From Bog-756 sp963737625 (GTDB lineage Bacteria; Actinomycetota; Acidimicrobiia; Acidimicrobiales; RAAP-2), in NCBI GenBank assembly GCA_963737625.1, contig CAVTTK010000005.1, positions 372,001 through 436,000 of the forward strand: a stretch of 64,000 nt of DNA. Reading direction: 5' to 3'. The translations under genes were made by a program, and so were the position numbers. A model generated the notes under the pieces. That model saw only the letters and a program-made list of their open reading frames with translations. It made no database searches and was not told the DNA's origin. Position 1 is the first letter of the stretch. Every line of letters starts with the position of its first letter. Positions 17,308 to 27,985 of the stretch are shown here, in pieces.

Positions 17308-18465
17308 TCACGGAACCGTAGGCACAAGGGCTTCATGACCGGCGACGGAGGCCAGGGCGGCCTCGACGGTATCCACCTCCCGGGTGAGGTCCAGCCGATC
17401 CACCACGGCCTGTCGACAGCGCTCGCCGAGATCGGATTCGGTCGACCGCCAGGCGTGCAGTTCCCTGACCCGCCCGGCCAGGGCATCGGGGTCGCCCGCC
17501 GGTACCAGGAATCTCGTCAACCAGTTGGTGAGGATCTCGGGATTACCCCCCACGTCGGAGGCCACCACGGGGATTCCGCAGGCCAGGGGCTCGATGACTG
17601 AGCGGGAGAAAGGCTCGGACCAGATGCTCGGCGCCACTGCCACGTCCGCCGTCTGGATGAGCGGCAGGACATCGCGTTGGGGACCGAGCCACACGACGTC
17701 CAGTGGCCCGCTGAGCCCGATGAGTTCGGATCGGTAGCGCTCGAACTCGTCGTTCTCGATCCCCACCGAGGGCCCGCCGACCACGAGGAGACGAAAGTCC
17801 GGGTGGCTGGCGGCGATGCTCCTTCCCGCCCGCATCAGCACGTCGAGGCCCTTCTCCGGACTGATCCGTCCGGCGTAGATGCCCAGGAAGGTGTCGGGAT
17901 CGATCCCCAGGGCCTGTCGGGTGGCCGCCCGTCGGTCGGCCTGGGCAGGTACGTAATAGTCCATGTCGATACCGGTGTGCACCACGATGACGCCGTCGGC
18001 CGGCAAACCGGTGTTGCGCCACAGTGTGGCGGTGTCGTAGGACACCGAGAGGGTCAAGGCCACATGCGACAGGCTGCGCCGCACCACGAACGGCAGTTGA
18101 TTGGGTTGGGGCAGACAGAGGTGGAGCACCACGGCCGCTCGCACCAGCCTCCCCACAGCTGCGGCAAACGGAAGGTCCAGATAGCGGAACACGTAGATCA
18201 CGTCGGGGTTCAGGGCGCGGGCAGCTCTGGCGGCGTTGACGACTGCGACCGATGTTCGGAACGGCTCCTGACTTCGAGGCAGCGTCCCACCGACCTTGAC
18301 CATGGACGTGGCAAATCCCCTCCAGTCAGCGGTGAAGTCGCCGGCCGCCGAGTAGATGAGGTCGATGCGGTGGCCTCGTTCGGCCAGCGCCCTACACATG
18401 GTGAGCTGGGTCCGTTCGAGGCCGCCCCGTGCTCCGAGATGGTTGGCGACCGCCAGGATCCGCAC
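17308..18465 (-). CDS. Glycosyltransferase family 4 (GT-B fold)
   Basis: 385 residues from GTG. The N-terminus MRILAVANHLGARGGLER has the GT4 Gly-rich acceptor-domain start. The donor domain shows YAGRISPEKGLDVL, VAPSIWSEPFSRSVIEP and ACGIPVVASDVGGNPEI, including the E-x7-E nucleotide-sugar-binding pattern. It is the last gene of the minus-strand run that starts with the GNAT gene at 24768. It faces the GT2 at 16435 tail to tail. Confidence 0.88.
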   Translation of the reverse strand: MRILAVANHLGARGGLERTQLTMCRALAERGHRIDLIYSAAGDFTADWRGFATSMVKVGGTLPRSQEPFRTSVAVVNAARAARALNPDVIYVFRYLDLPFAAAVGRLVRAAVVLHLCLPQPNQLPFVVRRSLSHVALTLSVSYDTATLWRNTGLPADGVIVVHTGIDMDYYVPAQADRRAATRQALGIDPDTFLGIYAGRISPEKGLDVLMRAGRSIAASHPDFRLLVVGGPSVGIENDEFERYRSELIGLSGPLDVVWLGPQRDVLPLIQTADVAVAPSIWSEPFSRSVIEPLACGIPVVASDVGGNPEILTNWLTRFLVPAGDPDALAGRVRELHAWRSTESDLGERCRQAVVDRLDLTREVDTVEAALASVAGHEALVPTVP

Positions 18466-18567
18466 CGGGTCAGTCTGGCACAGACCTGCCTAGGGAATTT
18501 TCGACGATCCGTCGCTGATGGCCTTCCGTCGGCCGCCCGTGGGCCTCCCGCCGCGGCGCCGCCGGGA

Positions 18568-19737
18568 TCATCGTTGGTCCCGGCGTCCACCCCGGTTCTC
18601 GACGTAGGCCACCGAGGACCGCAGGGGCTTGGTGATCCGCCAACTGGTCGATGTGTGGACGTTGATCAGCTTCTGATTGGCCTCGGCCACATCCGATCGG
18701 GCCTGTTCCAGTTGACCGGCAAGTCGGTCCGTGGCCCGGTGAAGTTCTTCGATCGCCTCGAGCGATGCTGTGTGTGCTTTGCGCTCGTCGAACAGGTCGT
18801 GCTCTACGGTTCTCAGCTCGGTGTAGACCGACGCCAGCGTGGCCCGCATGGTCCAGAATCGTTGATTGGCCTCCTCGACCATACGCTCCAGGCGGCCCAG
18901 CGTCCGTCGGGTGTCGATGACGGCTGTGGTCCAGGATGACTCGAAGGTCGCCGGAACATGAGGGAACGGGCGACAGGCTCCGCTTGTCTCTCGGAGACGG
19001 GCAAGGAGTTGCACCTGCTCCCCGGTGACCAGCGCTTCGTCGGCGGGGGTGAACCTGTCGGGCTGGTGCTTGAGGTCGCCAGCGATGGACGCGGCGGCGC
19101 CCTTCTGGTCCCACTGGCCGGCGATGCTTTCCAACTGGGGTAGGGAGTCCAGCCATGCTGCGGTTTGATCGACGAAGCCGGAGGGGTCGGCGACCACGGC
19201 GTCGAAGCCGATGCTGAAGGTGTCGATTCCCTCGAGGCTCTCGAGGGCCACGCGGTTGTACCGCTCCCAGAGGGCCAGTCCCGTCACCAGGGGTAGCCCG
19301 TCACGCCGCTGCAGGGAGTGAGCCACGGCGAGCGGGGTCCGCCACACGAACACCGCGGCTGTCGGGCCCGGCAGAATTGTCCTCCAGTAGGGGAGCAGGA
19401 GGCACAGCCTGGGGTCCTTCCAGACGGACGGGCCCGGCCGGGGATAGGCCGAAGCCATCGTCTGTTCCGCCTCACCGCCACCGAAGATCGCCGCGCTGTG
19501 GACCCAGTGTCGTGGGAGGTCCGGGGGAGCGTCCCAACGGCCTCCCAGCCGGTGGAGCAGCTGCTCGTTGAACAGACCCAGCGACAGGCTCTCCCAGTGT
19601 TCGGGGTTGCTCTCGGCCCACTCCATGCGGTCGCCGGTATGCCCTGACGCGAGCCCCAGGGCTGCCAGGGCTCCCGTGACGGCCGATGTTCCGCTCCGGT
19701 GCATGCCGACCACCACCACCCACGGCCCCGCGGGCAT
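18568..19737 (-). CDS. Sulfotransferase-family protein with C-terminal coiled coil
   Basis: 389 residues from ATG 19737, 16 bp after the previous stop. The N-terminal VVVVGMHRSGTSAVTG is the phosphosulfate (P-loop-like) motif, and FVWRTPLAVAHSLQRR fits the 3'-phosphate region. From about residue 265 it becomes helical and charged with heptad-like spacing (RTLGRLERMVEEANQRF, DLFDERKAHTASLEAIEEL), then ends in TSTSWRITKPLR. That S-x-S-W-R-I-T-x-P-L-R tail is often seen at the end of surface-glycan glycosyltransferases with coiled-coil stalks. The tail may tether the enzyme to partner enzymes. Acceptor unknown. Confidence 0.8.
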   Translation of the reverse strand: MPAGPWVVVVGMHRSGTSAVTGALAALGLASGHTGDRMEWAESNPEHWESLSLGLFNEQLLHRLGGRWDAPPDLPRHWVHSAAIFGGGEAEQTMASAYPRPGPSVWKDPRLCLLLPYWRTILPGPTAAVFVWRTPLAVAHSLQRRDGLPLVTGLALWERYNRVALESLEGIDTFSIGFDAVVADPSGFVDQTAAWLDSLPQLESIAGQWDQKGAAASIAGDLKHQPDRFTPADEALVTGEQVQLLARLRETSGACRPFPHVPATFESSWTTAVIDTRRTLGRLERMVEEANQRFWTMRATLASVYTELRTVEHDLFDERKAHTASLEAIEELHRATDRLAGQLEQARSDVAEANQKLINVHTSTSWRITKPLRSSVAYVENRGGRRDQR

Positions 19738-19753
19738 GGTCGTCACGGACCGC

Positions 19754-21895
19754 TCAACGCAACCGCCGGTACGCCTTTTGGAACAATTCCCCAGTACGCG
19801 GGGACCGGTAGGCAACGTTGAGCGCCCGCTGTTTCCACCACGGGAGCGAACTACCGGCTGGCAAGGGGGGCAGGTACGTCACGTTGCGACGGCTCTGCTC
19901 GCTGGCCAGGAGCCCGACCGAGATCAGGTAGTCGTAGACCGGTCGGGGGTCGACATGCTGGGCCGGCTCCCCGTCCCCGTTCTCACTGCCGACGGCCTGG
20001 AGGAACGACGACGCCGGGGTGGTCACGGGCATCGGTTTCAGGGCCCAGACGAACTGTTGGACCATGGTGTTCGGGTTGTAGGTCTCGGAGAGTGTGTGCA
20101 GCGCACCGATCATCTCGACCGGAAGCCCGTCGTTGATCGCGGGGTCGAACTGGTCGGTGTGGATGGTCTCGAAGTTGGCCTGCTCGACCACCCTCCAGCC
20201 ACTCCGTTCGAACATGCGCTTCAGAGTCGTCTCGGTGAAGAACCGAAGGTGCGTACTGTCGAGCATCCCGGTCTCAGTGGGAGTCCACTGGCCGCACAGG
20301 AGGCGGAGCCCCATGTCGAAGTGAGCCGCATTGGGCACCGACACCACCAGGGGCGCCTCTCCGTGCTTGAGCGACCATGCCGACAGGGTGGCCAGCAGCT
20401 GTTGGGGCTGGGTGAGGTGCTCGATCACGTCGAGGATCATGAGGGCCCCGACGTCACCGAGCTTGTCGAGGGTCGATTCCAGCTCATCGAGGTCGGTGAG
20501 GTCGCACTGGGTGGCCGCGATCCCGGCCTCGTGCATCAGCTCCACCGCCACCGGGTGGAGTTCGAGCCCGTGGTACGAGAGTCCGGCCTCACGGATGGCA
20601 TGGCTCACCACGGCCGTGCCTGCCCCGAGATCGACCACCGTGGATTCGGGGTCGTGGACGAGCGTCCGAACCAACCCGGCCGCGTGCCCGATGGCGCTGT
20701 CGTGCTGGAACGGGTACACGTAATCGAAGTCCAGCTCGGGCGTCGTGCCCTTGTCCTCGGCTGCCAGCAGTTCTCCGGGCCGGAGGGACTGGGCGGGGGT
20801 GGAGTCGACCAGGACGGCCCGGCTCGCCTCGAGGAAGGCACGACCGTAGCGCTCGTCGGGTTCCAGGTGGTTGCCCTCGGCCCACTCGTTCCACGCCACC
20901 ACGAAGATGTAGTTCTCTTCCGGTCGAACGGTGTCGACCGACGCCACGACGTGACGGAGCCAGCGTTCGTAGGCCTCGGGCGTGGCCCCCTCGTAGATGG
21001 TGGCTCCGTACGGGCGGCGGGCCGTGTTGTCCCACCCCACCATGACCGAGGGGAACCGCTTCCACGGCGGCTCTGGCTTCCACAGCTCGGCCGTGTACGC
21101 CGACTCGTAGTCGAAGATGCGGTGGCCGCGGGTGCCCTCGATGGGTCGGTAGAGCTGCTCTCCGGAGTGGGGGATGAATCCCACGCTGGCATCGAGTCCG
21201 AAGGCCTCGGGCCCGCCGGGTGGCGGTCCCCAGCTCTCCACCCAACAGAGGTAGAGGTCCGGGAAGCCGAGCTTCTGGGCCTCCCTCCGCCAGATGTCGG
21301 CGGTCCGCTTGGGGTCGGGGAGTTGCTGCGCCCGATAGATGAGCATCAGGGGGCGGCCGTCGATCTTGATGTAGCGGTCGTCGGCGAAGGCACCGGCCAG
21401 CCACCGGATATGGGCCAGGTCGTCGGCATCACTGAACTCCTGGGGCATCAGGACCCGGCCGGTGCTGGCGTCCCAGTTTCGGGTCCACTCCTCGTTGGCC
21501 CAGCACAGGGCGAAGGGCGTATCCGGTGAGCCTGAGGAGAGCACCTCGTCGAATGGCCGTTCGAGGAGCCGCTTCCCATGGAACCAATAGTGGTAGTAGA
21601 CGAAGCCCGAGATGCCGTGGCTGCTGGCCAGATCGGCCTGGGCCTGGCGGACCTCGGGGAGACGGAGGTCGTAGTAGCCGAGGTCGCTCGGCACGTGGGG
21701 TTGATAGTGGCCCGGGTAGAGGGGTCGGGCCCGGTTGACGTTGGTCCACTCGGTGAACCCGCGACCCCACCACTCGTCGTTCTCCGGGATGGGGTGGAAT
21801 TGCGGCAGATAGAAGGCCAAGGCCTTCGGCGTGTTCTTCGTCACCCTGTCGGCTGCCCCCTCTGCTGCCATGGACATGATGATACGGCAGGCCAT
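19754..21895 (-). CDS. GH99-like (WbsX-type) / methyltransferase fusion
   Basis: 713 residues at most; ATGs at 21895, 21877 and 21871 and a GTG at codon 18 preceded by GAGGGGG are possible starts. Residues about 22-370 match the GH99-like WbsX domain of O-antigen loci (AFYLPQFHPIPENDEWWG, FTEWTNV, FALCWANEEWTRNWD, VAWNEWAEGNHLEPD). Residues about 395-570 are a class I methyltransferase (TVVDLGAGTAVVSHA, LMILDVIEHLTQP). WbsX-type proteins are glycan-active but their reaction is poorly defined. The fusion suggests one protein acts twice on the same glycan. It sits between a DegT aminotransferase and a sulfotransferase gene. Confidence 0.85.
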   Translation of the reverse strand: MACRIIMSMAAEGAADRVTKNTPKALAFYLPQFHPIPENDEWWGRGFTEWTNVNRARPLYPGHYQPHVPSDLGYYDLRLPEVRQAQADLASSHGISGFVYYHYWFHGKRLLERPFDEVLSSGSPDTPFALCWANEEWTRNWDASTGRVLMPQEFSDADDLAHIRWLAGAFADDRYIKIDGRPLMLIYRAQQLPDPKRTADIWRREAQKLGFPDLYLCWVESWGPPPGGPEAFGLDASVGFIPHSGEQLYRPIEGTRGHRIFDYESAYTAELWKPEPPWKRFPSVMVGWDNTARRPYGATIYEGATPEAYERWLRHVVASVDTVRPEENYIFVVAWNEWAEGNHLEPDERYGRAFLEASRAVLVDSTPAQSLRPGELLAAEDKGTTPELDFDYVYPFQHDSAIGHAAGLVRTLVHDPESTVVDLGAGTAVVSHAIREAGLSYHGLELHPVAVELMHEAGIAATQCDLTDLDELESTLDKLGDVGALMILDVIEHLTQPQQLLATLSAWSLKHGEAPLVVSVPNAAHFDMGLRLLCGQWTPTETGMLDSTHLRFFTETTLKRMFERSGWRVVEQANFETIHTDQFDPAINDGLPVEMIGALHTLSETYNPNTMVQQFVWALKPMPVTTPASSFLQAVGSENGDGEPAQHVDPRPVYDYLISVGLLASEQSRRNVTYLPPLPAGSSLPWWKQRALNVAYRSPRTGELFQKAYRRLR

Positions 21896-21929
21896 GGGCT
21901 CGCACGCAAGGCCTTCGGGCCGAGCTGGG

Positions 21930-23068
<1,139 letters not shown>

Positions 23069-23072
<4 letters not shown>

Positions 23073-24031
23073 GCCCGGACGCCGTGGTCAGGGGTGAGGG
23101 CCCCGGTGCCCAGGGCCCCGGCCACCATGAGCACCACCGCGGCCACATCGGCCACCACGGCCGCGGTGAGGGAGCCAACGTGCACGGCGATGACGGCGGC
23201 CACAGCCAGCACTGCGGCCATGCCGATGTAGACCCCACTGGCGGCCAGCACAGGCCAGCCGCGCCCGACCAGCCGATCGTAGGGGTGACCGCGGTCACCG
23301 GCCAGCAGCGAACGGTGGCTCCGGGCCCGGCGCACGACGGCGAAGGCCACCTCGCCCGCAGGTACTGCCACCATGGCCAGCGTGGCCAGGCCCACCGGGG
23401 TGGCCACGCCCGGCGCCCACGCCGAGGCAACCAGGATGGTCAGGGTCGTACCCAGGAGATAGGAGCCGCCGTCCCCGAGGTACACCCGGGCCGGTGGTCG
23501 GTTGAAGAACCCGAAGGCCACCAGCGAGGCGGCCAGGGACAGGGCCAGGTCGCGGCCGGCGCCATGGAGGATGATGGCGAAACCCACGGCGGACACAGCA
23601 ACCACCCCGGTGGCCAGCAGGTCGAGTCCGTCGATGAGGTTGACCCCATTGACGACCACTACCGTGACGACCACGATGGCCACCGCTCCGAACGCGCCCT
23701 CGAGGTGCACGGGGACCGTGGCGGCCACGGTGGCGCCGATGGCCAGTTGCCCGAGGAGCCGGAAGGTCGGGGACAGATCGGACCGGTCGTCGGCCACCCC
23801 GAGCACCACGGCGATGCCCAGAGGGATGATCACCGAGGGCCGGCCGAGTGCGGCACCGATGACCACGCCAGCGAACACGGCTACTCCGCCCAGGTAGGGC
23901 ACCGGTGACTGCTGGGGCTTGAGAGCGCCAGGGTGATCCACCACCCCGAGACGGCGGGCGGCCACGATGACCAACGGGGTGGCCACCAGTGTGGCCGCGG
24001 CCGCGGCCAGCACGATCAGGAGACCGCTCAT
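23069..24031 (-). CDS. WecA/MraY-family phosphoglycosyl transferase
   Basis: 320 residues from ATG 24031, with around ten hydrophobic segments. Family motifs are present: the PYLGG loop, GVADDRSDLSP (Asp pair for Mg2+), NGVNLIDGLDLLA, RVYLGDGGSYLLG and the cytoplasmic loop AGDRGHPYDRLV. It should transfer a sugar-1-phosphate from a UDP-sugar to undecaprenyl (or decaprenyl) phosphate, the first membrane step in making a lipid-linked glycan. Its 4-bp overlaps with both neighbours link it to the aminotransferase and acetyltransferase, so the first sugar is probably an N-acetylated amino sugar. Confidence 0.9.
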
Positions 24032-24768
24032 GGCGCCAAGTCGGGGGCCGGCCGGGTGCCGGAACCGGATGCTTCCCACTGCATGAGGAGTGACTCGACG
24101 CCGGGGTGAAGCTCGAAGCGCTCGACGGCGACGAAGCCGGTGCGTTGGTACAGGGCCACCGCTTCCCGGTTGTCGGCGCCCACCACGACGTGGGCGGCGT
24201 GGGTGTGGCGGCGCTCCACTTCGGCCTGGAACGCCAGGACCAGCGTCCGTCCTCGGCCCTGACCCTGGAACTGGTGGTCCACAGCCATGGCCAGCAGCTC
24301 GGCCCCCCGACCGGTACCCGTGCCGCCCGAAGATCCGTGCCGGAGGGTCTCGACCACCCGCCGCCAGTTAACCACCAGGTGACCCAGGGCCGGTAGCGCG
24401 GCCACCACGCCGTCCCGCCGGAGGAACGACCGGTAGAGGCCGGGAACGTCGGTCGAGCCGGCCACGAATCCCACTGTGGCCTGCCCGCCCTCGCCCGGGC
24501 CGTCGCCGACGACGATGAGGAACGAGCACGGGTCGAGGCAGATCCGTCGGTACAGGCGTTCGAGGAACCGTGGTCCGAGCAGCGAGAGGAATCCCCGGGT
24601 GATCTGCTCGGCGTGGAGCCGGGCCGCCGTCCCGGCGTCGGACGTGGTCCCTGGCCGTGGGGGCCACGGGAGCGCGGGCTCACCGGCGCCGATCACGGGC
24701 ATGCGGTCGGGGTCATGGGGCGGGACTCCGTCCTGGGGCACCACCTGCCCTCCTCCGTTCGGCCCCAT
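24028..24768 (-). CDS. GNAT-family N-acetyltransferase
   Basis: 246 residues from ATG 24768 (ATG 24774 is an alternative); GGGGAG lies about 7 nt upstream of the chosen start. The acetyl-CoA-binding motif is QFQGQGRGRTLV, followed by VVVGADNREAVALYQRTGF, the usual end of the fold. It probably N-acetylates the amino sugar made by the DegT enzyme two genes downstream, before transfer by the WecA-like protein. It opens the minus-strand operon and is divergent from cysD. Confidence 0.85.
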   Translation of the reverse strand: MGPNGGGQVVPQDGVPPHDPDRMPVIGAGEPALPWPPRPGTTSDAGTAARLHAEQITRGFLSLLGPRFLERLYRRICLDPCSFLIVVGDGPGEGGQATVGFVAGSTDVPGLYRSFLRRDGVVAALPALGHLVVNWRRVVETLRHGSSGGTGTGRGAELLAMAVDHQFQGQGRGRTLVLAFQAEVERRHTHAAHVVVGADNREAVALYQRTGFVAVERFELHPGVESLLMQWEASGSGTRPAPDLAP

Positions 24769-24872
24769 CGTCATCTCCCCCGAGCTCGAGCGGCAGGTCC
24801 GGATCGCCGGCTGCCGACCGTCACACCTGGTCGACCAGTGTACGGCCTGTTCCCCTGAACGGGGGCAGAGGC

Positions 24873-24878
24873 TAGATT
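24873..24878 (+). promoter_or_regulatory. -10-like element of cysD
   Basis: TAGATT ends 8 nt before the cysD ATG, so transcription would start at or next to the start codon (leaderless). No good -35 is visible; the sequence upstream overlaps the divergent promoter region of the GNAT gene. Confidence 0.35.
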
Positions 24879-24886
24879 CTTCGGTC

Positions 24887-25822
24887 ATGGAACGGGGTGG
24901 GGGCTCGGGGGCATCGGGTCAGTATCAGTTGACGCAGCTGCAGAGCATCGAGGCTCAGTCGATCCACATCATCCGAGAGGTGGCCGCCGAGTTCGAGCGT
25001 CCCGTCCTGTTGTTCTCAGGGGGCAAGGACTCCGTGGTGATGCTGCACCTGGCACAAAAGGCCTTCTGGCCAGGTCGTATTCCCTTCCCGGTCATGCACA
25101 TCGACACCGGGCACAACTTCCCCGAGGTGCTCGAGTTCCGTGACCGGTTCGCCGACCAGCTCGCCGTGAATCTGATGGTGGCCTCGGTGCAGGAGACGAT
25201 CGACGCCGGTCGCGCCACCGAGGAGATCGGACCCGATCCTTCGCGCAACCGGCTCCAGACCCGGACCCTGCTTGACGCCATCACCGAGCACCGCTTCGAC
25301 GCCGTCTTCGGCGGTGCCCGCCGGGACGAGGAGAAGGCCCGGGCCAAGGAGCGGGTGTTCTCGTTCCGGGACGAGTTCGGGCAGTGGGATCCGAAGAACC
25401 AGCGACCGGAGCTGTGGTCCCTCTACAACGGCCGGCACCGGGCCGGCGAGCACATCCGGGTGTTTCCCCTTTCCGACTGGACCGAGTTGGACATCTGGCA
25501 GTACATCGCCGACCAGGATGTGAGCCTGCCGACCATCTACTATGCCCACCGACGGCAGGTCTTCAGGCGTGACGGCATGCTGCTGTCCGTCGGCCCCTAT
25601 GTGTCTCCCCGCGAGGACGAAGAGGTATTCGAGGCATCGGTGCGCTACCGCACGGTCGGGGACATGACCGTGACCGGGGCCGTGCAGTCGTCGGCCGACT
25701 GCGCCGAGGACATCGTGGCGGAGGTGGCGGCGTCGCGGCTGACCGAGCGTGGGGCCACCCGGGCGGACGACCGTGTCAGCGAGGCCTCCATGGAGGACCG
25801 CAAACGCGAGGGCTACTTCTGA
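24887..25822 (+). CDS. cysD: Sulfate adenylyltransferase subunit 2
   Basis: 311 residues from ATG 24887. The ATP-pyrophosphatase loop is FSGGKDSVVML (residues 43-53). Other family markers are HIDTGHNFPEV, FGGARRDEEKARAKER, and the terminal MEDRKREGYF. With CysN it makes adenosine 5'-phosphosulfate from ATP and sulfate. Its stop overlaps the cysN start by one base (TGATG), giving coupled translation. In this window the product probably feeds sulfotransferases, since no sulfite-pathway genes (cysH, cysI) are next to it. Confidence 0.95.
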   Translation: MERGGGSGASGQYQLTQLQSIEAQSIHIIREVAAEFERPVLLFSGGKDSVVMLHLAQKAFWPGRIPFPVMHIDTGHNFPEVLEFRDRFADQLAVNLMVASVQETIDAGRATEEIGPDPSRNRLQTRTLLDAITEHRFDAVFGGARRDEEKARAKERVFSFRDEFGQWDPKNQRPELWSLYNGRHRAGEHIRVFPLSDWTELDIWQYIADQDVSLPTIYYAHRRQVFRRDGMLLSVGPYVSPREDEEVFEASVRYRTVGDMTVTGAVQSSADCAEDIVAEVAASRLTERGATRADDRVSEASMEDRKREGYF

Positions 25823-27073
25823 TGGAACTGCTGCGTCTGGCCACGGCCGGTTCGGTGGACGACGGCAAGAGCACGCTCATCGGCCGCCTGCTCTACGACT
25901 CCAAGGCCATCTTCGAGGATCAATTGGAGTCGGTGGAGCGGGTCAGCAGGCAGCGCGGTGACGAGTACACAGATCTCGCCCTGCTCACCGACGGCTTGCG
26001 GGCTGAACGTGAACAGGGGATCACCATCGACGTGGCCTACCGCTACTTCGCCACGCCGGCCCGTAAATTCATCATCGCTGACACCCCTGGGCACATCCAG
26101 TACACCCGCAACATGGTGACCGGGAACTCCACCGCCGACCTCACCATCGTGCTGGTCGATGCCCGTAAGGGCATCGTCGAGCAGACCCGCCGACACGCTT
26201 TCCTGGCCTCGCTGCTCCGGGTGCCCCACCTGCTGTTATGCGTCAACAAAATGGACCTGGTGGGCTACGACCGTGAGGTCTTCGAATCCATCCGGGAGGA
26301 GTTTGCCGCCTTCGCCAGCCGGCTCGATGTCTCCGACCTGAGTTTCATCCCCATCTCGGCACTGCAGGGTGACAACGTGGTCCAGCGGTCGGCCAATATG
26401 CCCTGGTACGAAGGAGCGTCCCTCCTCCATCATCTCGAGCAGGTCTACATCTCGTCGGACCGGAACCTCATCGACCCCCGCCTCCCTGTCCAGTGGGTCA
26501 TCCGGCCGCAGGCCACCAGTCAACCCGACTACCGCGGGTATGCAGGCCGCGTGGCCGGCGGGGTGTTCCGGCCGGGGGACGAAGTCATGGTGCTCCCGTC
26601 GGGGCTCACGACCACGGTGGCCGGCATCGACACCTTCGAGGGGCCGATCGACGAGGCGTTTCCTCCCATGTCGGTGACCATCAGGCTGTCCGACGATGTG
26701 GACGTATCGCGCGGCGACCTCATCTGCCGCCCGATGAATCAGCCCACCGTGGGGCAGGACCTCGACGCCATGGTGGCGTGGATGACCGAACGGCCGCTCA
26801 AGCCCGGGGACTTCCTGGCCCTGAAGCACACCACGCGCTGGGTGCGGGCTGTCAGTACGCGACGTCCACTACCGACTAGACGTGAACACGCTCCACCGCG
26901 ACGAGTCGGCAACGTCACTGGGACTGAACGATGTCGGGCGGGTGACGTTGCGGGTGACACAGCCGCTCTTTTACGATAGCTATCGCCGCAACCGGCAGAC
27001 GGGTTCGTTCATCCTGGCGGCCGAGGACACCAATGTGACGGTGGGAGCCGGCATGCTGCACGGACCCGACTGA
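25822..27073 (+). CDS. cysN: Sulfate adenylyltransferase subunit 1 (apparent frameshift)
   Basis: GTPase subunit that drives APS formation by CysD. The first frame shows the EF-Tu-like GTP-binding motifs GSVDDGKST, DTPGHIQYTRNM and NKMD, then a beta-barrel domain, and runs correctly to ...ALKHTTRWVRAV near 26850. It then turns into an Arg/Pro-rich tail ending at 26979. The family continuation (VHYRLDVNTLHRDES, SLGLNDVGRVTL, TNVTVGAGML) is in the +1 frame from about 26858 to the stop at 27073. Deleting one base near 26857 gives a normal 416-residue CysN. Read as given, the last ~70 residues of the C-terminal barrel are missing. Confidence 0.9.
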
Positions 27074-27080
27074 GGTCGAG

Positions 27081-27701
27081 GTGGACGAGCCGAACATCGC
27101 CAACGTGACGTGGCACGCGTCGCAGGTCACCCGCTCCGATCGTGCCTCGTGCACGACGACCCGGGGGGCGACGGTATGGCTCACCGGGCTGTCGGGCTCG
27201 GGAAAGTCGACGGTGGCTGCGGCTGTCGAGCGCCTCCTGGTGGAGCAAGGTCGTTCCGCCTACCGACTCGATGGTGACAACATGCGCACCGGACTGAACA
27301 GTGATCTGGGGTTCGGCCGTGAATCCCGCATGGAGAACGCCCGTCGGGCCGCAGAGGTGTCGGTGATGTTCGCCGATGCGGGGGCCGTGGCCCTCGTCGC
27401 CCTCATCAGCCCCTATGCCGAGTCCCGGCAGCTCGCCCGCCAGCTGCACGAGCGCGCCGGGCTTCCGTTCGTTGAGGTGTACCTTGCGACGCCGGTCGAT
27501 CTGTGCTCCCGGCGAGACCCGAAGGGCCTCTACGCCAAGGCCTCGACCGGTGAGATTGCCTCCTTCACCGGGATCGACGACCCCTATGAGGTTCCCACCG
27601 CCCCCGAACTGGTCATCGAGCCGGGCACGCCGCTAGCCGACGCCGTCGACCTGGTGCTGTCGACTTTGGCCCGGATCGAAGACGCTCCCTCTCCCCGCTA
27701 G
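27081..27701 (+). CDS. cysC: Adenylylsulfate kinase
   Basis: 206 residues from GTG 27081, 7 bp after the repaired cysN stop. The Walker A loop is WLTGLSGSGKST (residues 33-44). Family motifs follow: LDGDNMRTGLNSDLGF, the phosphoryl-acceptor-loop Ser in ALISPYAESR, and KGLYAKASTGEI with FTGIDDPYE. It phosphorylates APS to PAPS, the sulfate donor used by the sulfotransferases in this window. Confidence 0.94.
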   Translation: MDEPNIANVTWHASQVTRSDRASCTTTRGATVWLTGLSGSGKSTVAAAVERLLVEQGRSAYRLDGDNMRTGLNSDLGFGRESRMENARRAAEVSVMFADAGAVALVALISPYAESRQLARQLHERAGLPFVEVYLATPVDLCSRRDPKGLYAKASTGEIASFTGIDDPYEVPTAPELVIEPGTPLADAVDLVLSTLARIEDAPSPR

Positions 27702-27985
27702 CGGCTACAAGCCAGTGGCTGGGTTCGGTGGTCATGGTCTTCGGCCACGGAGAGTCATCGACCAGTGCGTTTCCGTGACGGAATCGAGGCCTTTCGTAGG
27801 CGGAGAGTCAGCACTCGACCCCGGAGCGAGGTTGAGTACGCAACATCCGTTGACGTACGGGTACAATTCGGAAGTCTGCAGCATGACCTTGAACTTCGCC
27901 CGGGGGGGTTTCGATGACGTAAGCGCGTCGCGAGGAGTTCGGGGAGTGTGGGCGCTGAGGGGGCGGCTTCTAGTGAGGGAAGTGG
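27702..27985. other. Intergenic region before the LPFTG protein
   Basis: About 280 bp with no supported gene. TTGACG (27850) and TACAAT (27862) are present, but only 6 nt apart, so they are not a promoter pair. TACAAT alone could be a -10. Confidence 0.35.

Noticed and set aside
19568..21529. A 653-codon plus-strand open frame opposite the WbsX/methyltransferase and sulfotransferase genes
   Set aside because: It spans two real minus-strand genes and has no recognisable motif; antisense shadow.
27850..27867. TTGACG and TACAAT as a promoter before the LPFTG gene
   Set aside because: The two hexamers are only 6 nt apart, far too close for a -35/-10 pair.
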